Origin: Stereocaulon alpinum
Taxonomy: Eukaryota; Ascomycota; Lecanoromycetes; Lecanorales; Stereocaulaceae
Assembly (NCBI GenBank): GCA_018257865.1
Contig: JAEUBA010000151.1
Span: forward strand, 1 to 43,377
Direction: 5' to 3'
Length of the DNA stretch: 43,377 bases
Shown one piece after another: positions 9,996-20,473 of this stretch; positions within the stretch are counted from its first letter, which is position 1; each line of letters starts with the position of its first letter. The notes beneath the pieces were generated by a model. That model was not told where the DNA came from and did no database searches. It saw nothing but the letters and a program-made list of their open reading frames with translations. Made by a program: the position numbers and the translations under genes.

Positions 9996-11184
9996 GGCTA
10001 GCGATAGAGACACACCTATACGCGGTACTAGCTACGAACCTAAATACCTATTCAGAGCTGAGATATCTCCCCTAATGTATTACAGGTTGAACGATATTAA
10101 GACGTCGCGTGGTTGCTGAGAACTCTATACAGAGTTTTTCGGGCAACGCGATAATACCTACCCTAACTCTACTACGACTATTATACCTCCCCTACGATCG
10201 AGACTAGATAGCAAGAATTGGTATTAGGTATAGTATCTCAGCCTAATAAGTAAAGAGTATAGGTAATACCTACCTAGCCGTTAATTTAAAAAATCTAATA
10301 TCTACGTACGCTCGATACGTATCTACCGGTTAAGACTAACGCGCAGTCTATCCTAGGGGAAGGCTAGGGTTATAGGTATATAGGACTAAGAGAAGGATAT
10401 ACTAAGTTATAAATTAGAAGGCGTATTTTAGAAAAGGACGGCCCCTATCTAAGTAGCTAAGCGAGCCTTTAGTATAAGCGGCGCCGTATAACTATAATTA
10501 TAAGCTGAAGGGTTAGCTCCCCCCTAAAGTAAAGTGTATAAGGATAGAAGTAAGTACTATCTAATACAACCAGCGGGATATTATACTATCCAATTCTTTA
10601 TACGAGTATAGGCCTCCTAGGCGGTATATATAGCTTCCCCCCTTTCTCGTATCCTTAACCAGTAAACCACCGAATAGCTAAATCCGGTACTACTACGGAC
10701 ACTAATAAACACTACTAATCAGCGCTAATAACTCGAACCCTTACGGGACGGCTATACACCCCCTCCTCCCCCCCCCCCGTATTAACACAGTAAAGGTTAA
10801 AGAAAGTTATAGGGCGCTTAGCGCTATAATAAAGTCGAAGGATATAGAAGAATACAGCAGGGTCCTTAAGAGCTAAGTATAGTGCAAAGGGCGTATATTA
10901 CAGTTAGTATTAGAAACAATGTTATAGAGCGCTCGGCATAATATTAAAGAACATAGTTAAGAGTTACCGGTGTTAAGGAGGCCTAGGGTGTAATCCCTAG
11001 ACCAAAAGCAATTGCATCGTCAAGGATAAGCGGGAGTTTTTATCTAGGCACTATACTATAGTTTCTCTTACGGCTAGGAAAGGTACACTACGTGTACCAT
11101 CTACTAGTTTCACAAATAATGTAATAGAACACCCTTATTAGTATATATAGATACTAGAATAGGCGTATAAACCAATCAATCAAT
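9996..11184 (+). mobile_element. 1.19-kb SINE-like non-autonomous retroposon
   Basis: This insertion interrupts the LINE RT frame and is flanked by a 12-14-bp target duplication. The 5' end (ggctagcgatag) is shared with the copy at 1-217. The 3' end carries a CAAT-type tail (aaccaatcaatcaat), preceded by about 65 bp nearly identical to the LINE 3' end at 14,905-14,970 and 1,082-1,150; the body is unrelated to the LINE. No open frame of useful length exists on either strand. It is much less RIP-mutated than its surroundings and so is younger or escaped. The family is unknown to me. It behaves like a SINE or other non-autonomous element mobilised by the LINE, although it is long for a SINE and no clear pol III A/B boxes were found. 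Confidence 0.75.
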
Positions 11185-11196
11185 CTCTTTTTACCC
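11185..11196. repeat. target-site duplication of the SINE-like element (right)
   Basis: ctctttttaccc, the partner of 9,984-9,995. It follows the CAAT tail and begins the resumed LINE sequence. Confidence 0.85.
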
Positions 11197-11400
11197 CCTA
11201 TTTAGTATTTTAGGAGTAGGTAATTCCTTTTAGCTATTCTACTAAAACGCTTCGCTATTACTATCTCTAATACTTTTCTAAGTATATTTAGTAATATAAT
11301 AGGCTAGTACGCCTTAGGCTCTAAATAGTTAGTCTTTTTTAATTTCTTTAGTATTACTATATTCGCCTCTTAAAACCTTTTTAGGTAGTATCTATAGTTT
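11197..11400 (-). pseudogene. LINE reverse transcriptase, first half
   Basis: Minus-strand reading VILKKLKKTNYLEPKAY-PI, then ILLNILRKVLEIVIAKRF, is the N-terminal RT signature of fungal LINEs (a KAYRPISLLN box followed by LGKxLExxxAxRL). The frame stops at the SINE-like insertion and resumes at 9,983. Former Arg codons read as stops. Confidence 0.8.
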
Positions 11401-12189
11401 AAGTATACTTAAAATATCCTTCTTAATATCTCTATTATCTTTATATATACTATTCTTAGGAATCTATTTAAAATTCCTAAAATCCCTAGGGCTTTATCTA
11501 CTACTAAGTACTAAATCGCGTTTTTTACCTTTTTTAAGGTAATCTTACTATCTATTATTATAGGTTCTAAGTAGTTAGCCCCCTTTATATTTATTAGATT
11601 TATTAAGGGTAGAGGTAGGAAGAGGATCCTCCTTAGGGCCTTTACCTTCCTCTTAAAGTTTATTACTTTATTCCCGTTTCCGTCTTTAATAACTAGGAAT
11701 TACGGTAGCTTTTTAAGGTATATACTCCTTTCCTTTCTTTACTTAGCGAGTTACTATACTTCTTTTAGTCTTAGTAATACTTTATAGACTCCCTCTCTAA
11801 AAGCTATTATTCTAGCCTTTTATAAGGTAGTAACCTTTTCCCTTTTAGCCTAATAGAGGGCTTCCTTAGTTTCTGCGTTTCTACTATAGTAGTAGGCCTT
11901 AAGCGCTACCTATAATACTTTAGTTACCCTTATATATACCCTATTCTAATATAGCTTAGCCCCTACGTACGGTTCCTTATATAGGATAGTATCTTCTATT
12001 ACCTCTTATAGTATAGCTATAAGCCTATTAATATACTAGTTAATTATATCTTTAGAGTTTACTAAGTACCGGCTTATTACTTTATTTAGGATCTTTATAT
12101 ATTTCTAGATTTCTTCCTTAGTTATCTTCGCCTCTATTCTTTTCTAAGCCCTTTTCTAGCGTACTAGGTATTCGCTCTATATCTATTTT

Positions 12190-12882
12190 AACTTTATAAT
12201 AATTAGTATATAGTCTAATCCTATATTAAGGTTATTCCTTACCCTATACTTTACTATTATATTATACGCGCCTTTAGTTAGGAATATAAGGTTAATAGTA
12301 CTCTCTAAGCCCCTATTCTACTATATAACTACCTCCTCTAGTAGTCTTAGAACTATACCTCTATCTCCTACTATCTCTAGTAGTTTATCCGCTATAGTAT
12401 AGTATATTATTCGTTTTAGGTTATTCTAATATAGGTAGTATAGGTTAAAGTCTCTTATAACTATATATTTACCCTCGTTCCCTAGCGCTTCCTCTAGTTT
12501 TAGGATAGTTATTAGACTATCCTTATATATATAGCTTACTAGTAAGGGGTTATAGATATTATATACTTATACCCTCTCCCTTAGTAGCTCTCTAGTATTC
12601 TCTATCCCCTCCTTAATATCCTTCTAAGTCCTTATAACTTAGATCTATAATAAGTATAAGTCGCCTCCTTAGTATTCTACCCCTTAGTTATTAGGATCTA
12701 TCCTCTTATTTATATAGAAATACGTCCTAGCTTTTTATCTCCTCTATAGGCTAAGTAGAATCTACTTATACTTATATTATATAAGGTTTTATTTATTAGG
12801 TTATATACTAGCTCTTAGATTACTAATATATCTATATCTTTTATATCTTTATTTTTAAGAAGTAGTACTATTACTATATCCT
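12190..12882 (-). pseudogene. LINE endonuclease domain (EEP family), eroded
   Basis: In minus-strand order: an opening KDIDILVI-EL stretch (12,809-12,882; the catalytic Glu region 'QEP' with Gln read as a stop), a DFNLYYLY stretch at 12,427-12,459 matching the GDFNLHH box, STINLIFLTKGA at 12,248-12,304, and GLDYILIIIKL at about 12,190-12,229 matching the SDH box with its His read as Tyr. These are the usual landmarks of the apurinic-type endonuclease at the N-terminus of LINE ORF2, which nicks target DNA. Confidence 0.7.
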
Positions 12883-12959
12883 TCTTCCTCTATATATTAT
12901 ATTATAGTATTTTTAGGTAGGGTATATCCCTTATTAGGTAAGAGCTACTTAGATATTCT

Positions 12960-14260
12960 TTTATATTTAGGTAGTCTTAATAGTCTTTACTACTCCTAAA
13001 GTTTACCTAAGGGTATTCGTTAGACTAATCCTCTCTATAGATAGGGGCTATTACCTTTACTCTACCTTAAAGAGGGTTATTAGTTATCCCCTTTTTACTA
13101 CCTCCCTAATTCCTTTCTAAGGCTTATTTATTATATCCTCTAAGGCCTTCCTCTTCCCTTTAGAGATTACTTTACGCTACCTTTTTAGGCTAGTCCTTTT
13201 TAGTATTACTAGTATAGGCCCTACTAAGTATTACTTTAGGATCTCTTTAAAGTATTTTAGCTTATACTTAATTCTCTACCTAGCCTTAGTATTCTCCTTT
13301 TATTAGATTAAGTAGGTTTTACTCTATACTAAATACTCCCTTTTATATACTACGTATTTAGGCTTACTACTAGCTCTTTTTATATAATTATTAGTTATAT
13401 AGTTTTAGGCGTATATCCTCTAGTAGGTAAGGTATTTATACGCCTTAATAATATATCTATACCTATAGTAGTTAAAGTATTACTTAGGGGCGGCCTCTCT
13501 TTTTTAGTAATTATAGAAAAGGAGGCTATTCTCTACTACTATTCCCTCTATAATAAGTTAGTTCGCTACTTTTAGGCTTAGGACCTTAATTATTATTATA
13601 GAGAACCTCTTCTCCCTCCTAAGTATATCTAGCTTTAATATAAATATAGGCTATTTAGCCTTTATTATCTCTAACTCTAAGTAGAGCTTTCTATTATCTT
13701 TCTTTAAGGTTTTAAAGACCCTCTATTAATCCTTTATATCTATTATCTTTTTAACTCTATAGACTGTTACTATTACTATCTTTTAAAGTACTCTTATTAA
13801 TCTATAAAGTCTCCTTACCTACTTATTATCCTTCTTTAATTCTTCCCTAGTCTTTACTAAGGCCGTCTAGAGAATAATATCCCCCCTTATAATCCTCCTT
13901 ACTATAATAATCTCCCTAATCGCCCCTCCTACTCCTCTAAATATTTATACTAGTTAGGGGAGGGTTATTATAGCTATCTATATCTTTTCGCTATTATTAT
14001 TAATCCTAATTATTATCTACTTCGCTTTCTTAATATCTTCCGCCCTAAGTATAGCTAAGTAGATAGTATTTTAGCCCCCTTAGGCTATATAGGCTATATC
14101 TACCTAGCTATTATTTACCCTTCTAGTTAGGTAGTCTTTACGCGTTAATTAGCTACGGTATTCCTTTATAGCGTATCTCTTAGCTATATTCTCTTATATA
14201 TACTCCGTAATCCTCTCTACCGCGTTTTAGAAGAAGCTTTATATAGTTTTATTTATATTT
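12960..14260 (-). pseudogene. probable LINE ORF1 region, unreadable
   Basis: Heavily RIP-mutated sequence between the endonuclease and the 14,274 insertion, of the length and position expected for ORF1 (nucleic-acid-binding gag-like protein). Lysine/arginine-rich fragments appear in minus-strand frames, but I could not identify a zinc knuckle. The assignment rests on position only. Confidence 0.35.
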
Positions 14261-14273
14261 ACCTATAGTATCC
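14261..14273. repeat. target-site duplication of the truncated LINE copy (left)
   Basis: acctatagtatcc, repeated at 14,971-14,983 on the other side of the insertion. Confidence 0.88.
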
Positions 14274-14970
14274 TTCGGAGGAAGGTATAACTACTACCTA
14301 AAGCTTAGGAAGGTAGAAAGCTTGATAGCAGTCTAACTCCGAAGTAGGAAGAATAGGTTTAACTACTTCCTTTATAAGGCGAGAGTACTAGGGGTCCGTA
14401 GTACCTGCTATAGTTATAGATAGAGGAATTAGGATATAAAGTATATTCTCCTATACTGCCTAAAGCTTAGCGACACTTAAAGGGAGCTTATTAAAGAGGT
14501 AGAGACTTATAATATTAGGACTATACTAGCTGAGGTTACTGGTATAAGAGCGACTATAAGATAGCTAGTTAGGTTAGGATTCCTAACGCAGTATTAACTT
14601 ACTAAGGAATAGCTCTCCTAGTCTAAACTCCCTATTAGAGTAGAACCGGTAATAAAAACTCTAAAGATAAAGAAGCCTAAGCGTAAGTAGAAGCTAAAGG
14701 CGGCGGAGCTACTAGAGTATTATAGGGTCTATTAGGGTAGCGGAGATTATTATTACTAGTATTATAGAGCCTAGCGGTAAGGTCGGATAGGCGGAGTAAG
14801 ATAATAAGTAAGCTAATAAGCGAAAGTTTTTAGCTAGAAGGGGCGACTCTAGAAAGGTTTCTTTCGCGTCTAAAGGGCCTTTAACCCCCCCCTAGATTTC
14901 CTAATAATATAAGAGAACACCCTTATTAGTATATATAGATACTAGAATAGGCGTATAAATTAATCAATTA
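14274..14970 (+). mobile_element. 5'-truncated LINE copy, 697 bp
   Basis: A plus-strand insertion into the minus-strand LINE, bounded by the 13-bp duplication acctatagtatcc. It aligns as the reverse complement of 1,082-1,779 and ends in the same tail (aattaatcaatta). Heavy 5' truncation with target duplication is normal for LINE retrotransposition. Its plus-strand frame holds a lysine-rich stretch (IKTLKIKKPKRK) and a tyrosine-rich one from the 3' end of ORF2. It keeps more CA and TG than the parent, so it looks less RIP-mutated. Confidence 0.85.
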
Positions 14971-14983
14971 ACCTATAGTATCC
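14971..14983. repeat. target-site duplication of the truncated LINE copy (right)
   Basis: acctatagtatcc, the partner of 14,261-14,273. The interrupted LINE sequence continues from here to the right. Confidence 0.88.
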
Positions 14984-15350
14984 CCTAGACCTTCTCTATA
15001 AACTCTAGTAGTACTTACTCTATAGCCTTTATATACTACGCTCTTTTATTAGTTCTTTCCCTACCCTAAGGGCCTTATAGTTCTTTAATAGGCTTCTATT
15101 ACTATCGCTATTACTCTATTATTATATTAAGATATATACCCTATCTACCTTCGCTACTAATAACCCCCTTCTCTTCTCCCCCTCTATCTTATATTATTTT
15201 ACTAGGTTTATAACTTAGTATAATCGCTCGTCTAGCTTAGTAGGCCTACTTACCCGTCGTACTCGTCGTCGTCGCTATCCTTATCTAAATTATAAAATCT
15301 CAGCTTAGTATATTAAAGGCTATATATAGGTTAATTTATTAAAGAAATAT

Positions 15351-16260
15351 ATTTAATCCTCCCTTCCTACTAAAGAACTTAGTAGGGGTAGGTAACTTTA
15401 TCCCTCTATTACTAATAGTAATTCCTTTCTTAAAAATAGGAGCTAAGTCCTTCCCCTTAAATCTACTTATTACTTTAGGTATAATACGCCGTCTCTCCCC
15501 TAAGGTAGAACTAGAAGTACTTATACTATATAGTTTAAAGTATAGTATTTAAAGTATAATAGGGTAGTTTAACTCCTATAGGTAAATTATATAGTATATT
15601 AAGTACTAGAAGGTAATAGAGATAGATAATTATTAAAGTATCTTTAGTTAAGACTCCTCTCTATTATATAAGTTAAATATAAGGAGATAAGAAAATGTTC
15701 TACTAAAGAAAAACACTTCTTTATTTATTTACCTTAATTATACTAAGCCCTAATATAATCTAAGTAATTTAGTTCTATATCTACTATATTACTCTATAAT
15801 CTACCTAATATACCCTAGATTACTTATATTACTAAGTCCTCTCCTAAGTATCCTTTACCTACTAGCCCTTATCACGTACCTTATCTATAACCTTACGGGG
15901 TTACCCGTAATATTAAGGGTAAAGAGGGACTAGGGGTCGAATATTTATAATTTAATAGGCTAAGGGGAAAAGGCGCGTCGTTAAATAGGAGAATAGGGAT
16001 AGATTAGGGCTTATAAGAGATCGAGATCGTCGTAGCCTTTAGTATATTCCTAGTTAAAGGTCGGGGTTCGAAGTATAGTAATAAGGATAGTAAAGGAGGA
16101 GCGGATAGTTAAGTAAGTCCGACTAAGGCTAAGGGAGGGCAGTTAGAGGAAGGATAAATCCGAAGGTAAAAGTAAATAAGGAGAGAAGGGGTAAAAGAGA
16201 GTAATAAGGAAGATAGGAAGAAATAAGTTTAAGGGGAGTAACATTAATAATTAAGTATCT
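15351..16260. other. AT-rich RIP-affected sequence, no identity assigned
   Basis: TpA-rich sequence with the same loss of CA/TG as the transposon pile; purine-rich from about 15.95 kb. It may be the 5' untranslated region of the LINE or the sequence it inserted into. I saw no reading frame, LTR or terminal repeat. Composition changes to ordinary genomic sequence at about 16,250-16,330. Confidence 0.6.
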
Positions 16261-16801
16261 TTACCGTCGTCGCCGCTTTTCTATAGAGACAGGACGCTTA
16301 AAAGGTAGATCTGGAATAGCTCTGCGCCTAGCTCTCATCAGCTTACGTAGTAAGGAACCGCCCACCTAGACGGTGAAAGAGAGACGTAATAGTTTCTAAT
16401 AAGAATAGCAATCAGGCAGCAGCTCCCCCTCCAAAGGGGGCGCAGTCACCCAGGATCATCTAGGCTCGCGCGAGGGTCACCCGTGTTGCGCGACCATAAA
16501 GCGGCGCTCACCCTATGCTCAGAGGGGGGTGAGGTCGGGGCAGATGTCTGTCAGCTTGGCAAAGCCGAGTAAGGTAAGCCACCTACCCCAACGGCAGGAG
16601 AGACGATTATCGTACAATACCTTACGCTGACTGACAACTGAGAGCTATCACGAACAAGTTCAAATTTGTGTATACTATGCCTTATGGCTATGCGATCTTC
16701 TCTTTTCATCTGCTACCCACGGTTCCTGAAGTGCTGACGCAGATCCTTGTTTACCTCTAATCAATAGTCAGGCTACAACTTGCCAGCAATACACCAACGC
16801 C
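16261..16801. other. upstream region of the EFR3-like gene
   Basis: Normal-composition sequence between the RIP boundary and the EFR3 start. It contains GC-rich stretches at about 16,420-16,600 and no recognisable gene or tRNA. It presumably holds the promoter and 5' leader of the gene to the right. A clear TATA box is not evident. Confidence 0.5.
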
Positions 16802-19800
16802 ATGAACGCCATGCGCACGAAGTGTCGGCCAAAACATCAAGTCCTTATCTTAAAGTGCTACCCCAGATTCCAAAAGAACGTGCAAGACGTGAAGCCCAAT
16901 TCCAGCGAGCTCAGCTACTTGCTGTACTATGCAAGCACTCGAAGAAGCAAGCTGCAAAAAGTGGGGTCGTTTCTGGAGAAGAAGGCCACCAGCGATGTCT
17001 ACAAAGGCAAGATAGGGTATGCGACCTAGCAAATCCGGCATTCCAAATCAATTGGCCATACCAAAGCTAACTTTTACCTACGCAGCAATGTACAGGTCAC
17101 GCTTCAGATCATCAAAGCGCTGATTGAGAAGCTACCTCGAGATCTCCCTCTCTACGCACCCTACGTCCTTCGAATACTTAGCAGTGTGCTGCGCTCGCAA
17201 GATCTGTCCATGGTAGAGGAGTCAATCCCTACCTTTGAGGCTTTCTGCGAATACCATGACGTTGCTACCCTTGCCGCCGACCAGGATCACATTGGACGCT
17301 ATGAGGATATTGTACGGACCTACGCGACTTATGCAGCATTGAAAACGCCAGTGCAGCCAAAAGGCGGACTCAACGCGTCAATAGCCATACGGTGGAGAAG
17401 CGCTGGGTTGCGGGCACTGAAAAGCATCACGTCTTCGGAGGCTGTGGGAGCGGACGGGGGCAAACAGATGAACATATTGATGCCAGTCATTCTTCAAAAC
17501 CTGCATTCAGGAGATGAAGGGCACTTGCGCGAGCTACGGCAGCGCGCGCAGGCTGCAGAAAGTACAGAAATAGAGCAAGCTACTAGGAGGCGCATGAGTA
17601 CCGGAACGGTCCGGACTGTCGATGAAAGCTTGAGGCCCACATCTGCTGCTATGAGTGGAACAGCCGATGACGCAGATCGATTGGCCGAGGAAGAAGTGGG
17701 AATACAAGCTATCCAATGCTTGAAGCAAATCTTTGTTGCTAATAATCGAGCCCAAATACGCCTGGCTACCGGAGCGATGCTGAAGTTCATCTGTACGAGG
17801 ATACAGAATAGACGGCCCGGGACGAGCAAAAGTACGAGATCAAACAGCGCTGGTACTTGGTCGACTACCATCATGGAAATGGTAACCCGGTGGGCACCTG
17901 TGCAAGACCGCTTTGTGATACTTGTGACTATAATGGAGACGCTGGTCAGGAGCCCCATGGCAGAGGAGAATTTGGAGCAACAACTACTACTGGTCTCCCT
18001 CATCGGGTGGCTACTCAGGTCCACGATCAATATGATCGGATTGAGTGTGATGGATGTACTCCTTGGGCTAGTTCAGCACATTCTATTGCTCCTACAGCTA
18101 GGTGGAAAGGGATCGAACGTTCTGCCACACCACCAGCAGACCGATGCAATCGACCTCTTTCCAGGGACCGGAGATCTTATTGATGGGCCGATATCACCTG
18201 CGGGCGAGAAAGTTGAGGAGCAGCAGCCTTCGTCGAATCGACAAGAGCTCCTTAATAACCTACAGAGATGCATTGGCGACTTAGCAACACATATTTACTA
18301 CACAGATCAAATTTCAGATATGATAACGGCCATTCTACTACGGCTCAAGCCCTCGCCCATGTCGGGCATAACCACAGCAGCCGCAGCCATCGAACATCCT
18401 CAAGCTGCTGCAAGAGCTATCTCGACATCCGTCAATCTGCAAGAAAACCCGGAGACAGATGATTTCTTCTCCTTCGGTACAGCTCGAGTTACAGCACTCA
18501 AAGCCATCAAGGAGGTACTGACCGTGGCGAATATCAAATCGAGTGTAAGCGGTGGCGCCGCGATTGGGCGCAATAGGGTCGGTGTGCAAGTCTGGGAAGG
18601 CACCCAATGGCTACTAAGGGATGAAGATCGGCGGGTCAGGAGAGCGTATGTAGATGCTATACTCACCTGGCTGAGGTTGGAGATGAGCCCAAATGATCTT
18701 CGAGTACTAGAGGACAAGCGCAAGTTGTCAAGGACCACCTCGAAGACAGACGTCAACAGTAACAGAAAGGACACAATGGCAAAAAGAGCTGTTTCGAATG
18801 CCTCTCAACGAGAGGATAATGGCAAACCGTCCAAATCTACATTCCTTCAGCTGTTGCACCTGGCAATCTACGACAACGCTATTGAGGCTCCAGAATCCGA
18901 ATCAGATTTGCTCTTGATGCACCTACTTCTTTTCAACCTTGTCGAAAAGTTGGGTGTCAATGCGACTAAGTCTGGGTTGCCGATGATCATGAGATTGCAA
19001 GAGGACATTAATGTAGATGAACTGATATCGACTCCTGTCGCAAAAGTAAACGTTGGCAGTCTTGTTCACGGTCATTTCTGGACACTGTGCAATAAGTTCG
19101 ACTTCGACACATCAACTGTAGGCTCTGTGATCCAGAGTGAGATATCAAGGCGAAAGCAGCATGGACTGTGGCTAGACACGATACAGGTCCCACCACTACC
19201 GCTTGAACGCATCATATCAGCGACCTCGCGACCCCTCACCCAAAAGATCCCGCTGCCAGCAGTGCAAACAGAATCTTTGAAACCCTTTGATTCCCGTCCT
19301 GCCATGGTTGATAGGATTGCGGACTCCTACGTCCGGGCGGTCGCTTCACCTTCGAACAGCCCCCCATCTTCGCCTGGACGAGTCTTCAGCATGCCGATAC
19401 TCTCTTCTCAGGGTTCTACTTCCTCATCTTCGGCAAACGAGCTACCTCTCAAGATCAAAAAAGCTATGCTCTCAGATTGGTCCAAAGATTCTTGCATCGC
19501 CAGTGTTGAGAAAGACTCAATCCGCACCATCTCAATCAATGGCTCGCGGAAGGGCACTAACTTGTCTAGGTATCTAGGTGTCAACAGCAACGGCACCAGG
19601 GATACCTCGCCCAACGGGGTTCAAAATCAGGGGCAACAGCATCCTACTAGCGATGTGGCTAATGGAGTCCAACTTCAGCCCTTGAATTTTGCATTCCAAA
19701 ATGGAAATCGTCGCTCTAGCGCCCCCGACACAGGATCTCCGACACCTATGAGTAGCTCGGATCAGAATCAGACCCTCCGAGTAGATGATCTGAAACGCGT

Positions 19801-20473
19801 GCTAGCTGGAGGAACTGTCAATGTTCGAGGTGCAAGTCCTCTGCGCAACAGTACCTCGCGCCCAGAACCCACGTCTTCAAATGATGCTCGAAGCGTCAGC
19901 TCAAGCAGCGAGAGCGTCGTCAGTGCCGACGGCTTCGAATCCGCTAGCGAAGGTGACTTCTCTCGTACGTTGCCTCACCCAGCTCCTAATCCTCTTACGA
20001 TTGACACGAGAAAACCCTCAACTTCCAATCACACAGCCTCAAGTACTCATTCGCGTACGACATCAATCAACCACCCCCGATCGCGGCCTCACTCCGCGGT
20101 AACAGACCCAGACAAGCCTTCCACCCCGCGCTCACTCCGTCGTCCTTCCACGTCGAGCTCTGGAGAAGATCCCATGGCCAACGCAGCAGCACTACGAGGT
20201 GAGATCGTGCATGCACGACTGTCGACCGATGGAGCAGTGGGAGATGAAGTTCCCCCTGTTCCACCGCTGCCCGCAGGCGTGCTGCCAAGTCCGAGACCAT
20301 TCAGTACAGGGCAAATGCCGTCACAACAGCAGCAGCAGCCGGCAGCTGGCAAAAAGGTCGAGAGGTCGAGTGTGGGGAAAAAGAGAGGAGTTGATGTTAC
20401 GGCGCTCTTGGGAAGTATTGATGCTGTGGCGGGAGACAGGTTAAAGGGTGGTGTGGGAAGGCCTCCGTACTGA
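16802..20473 (+). CDS. efr3: EFR3-like plasma-membrane scaffold protein
   Basis: EFR3 anchors the Stt4 PI4-kinase/Ypp1 complex at plasma-membrane contact sites, supporting PI4P synthesis. The model joins 16,802-17,016 and 17,086-20,473 (1,200 aa). The 69-bp intron has donor gtatgc, branch gctaac and acceptor cgcag, and removing it fuses KGKIG to NVQVTLQIIKALIEK in frame, as in other fungal EFR3 proteins. The basic, Cys-containing N-terminus (CRPKHQVLILKCYPRFQK, residues 7-24) and ELSYLLYYASTRRSK are strongly conserved family signatures; this patch binds membrane. Residues about 70-650 look helical, consistent with the ARM/HEAT-like body. The tail from about 700 is Ser/Pro-rich and disordered, with a Gln run near 1,160. 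An ATG three codons downstream (16,811) is an alternative start. It is the first gene beside the RIP block and appears intact. Confidence 0.9.

Larger units (their letters stand above)
1082..15350 (-). mobile_element. RIP-eroded LINE (non-LTR retrotransposon) split by three nested insertions
   Basis: Minus-strand pieces at about 14,984-15,350, 11,197-14,260, 9,533-9,983 and 1,082-2,640 join into one element. In 5'-3' order they give a poorly conserved ORF1 region, an endonuclease, a reverse transcriptase, a post-RT segment and a 3' end with a short ATT/GATT-rich tail at 1,082-1,100. The reading continues from piece to piece when the three insertions and one copy of each target duplication are removed. 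The 5' end is uncertain: acidic coding-like sequence fades near 15.3 kb. Nearly every Trp and Gln codon has become a stop and almost no ATG survives, so it is dead. RT motifs place it among fungal LINEs (Tad1-like), although the clade is an inference. Confidence 0.8.

Noticed and set aside
1..16260. Reading the left block as a centromere or an A+T-rich organellar insertion
   Set aside because: The AT-richness is explained by CpA to TpA mutation of identifiable LINE and gypsy sequences; CpG-containing strings survive and no organellar genes are seen.
17494..18030. 178-codon antisense frame within the EFR3-like gene
   Set aside because: Antisense shadow of a conserved coding exon; no domain of its own.
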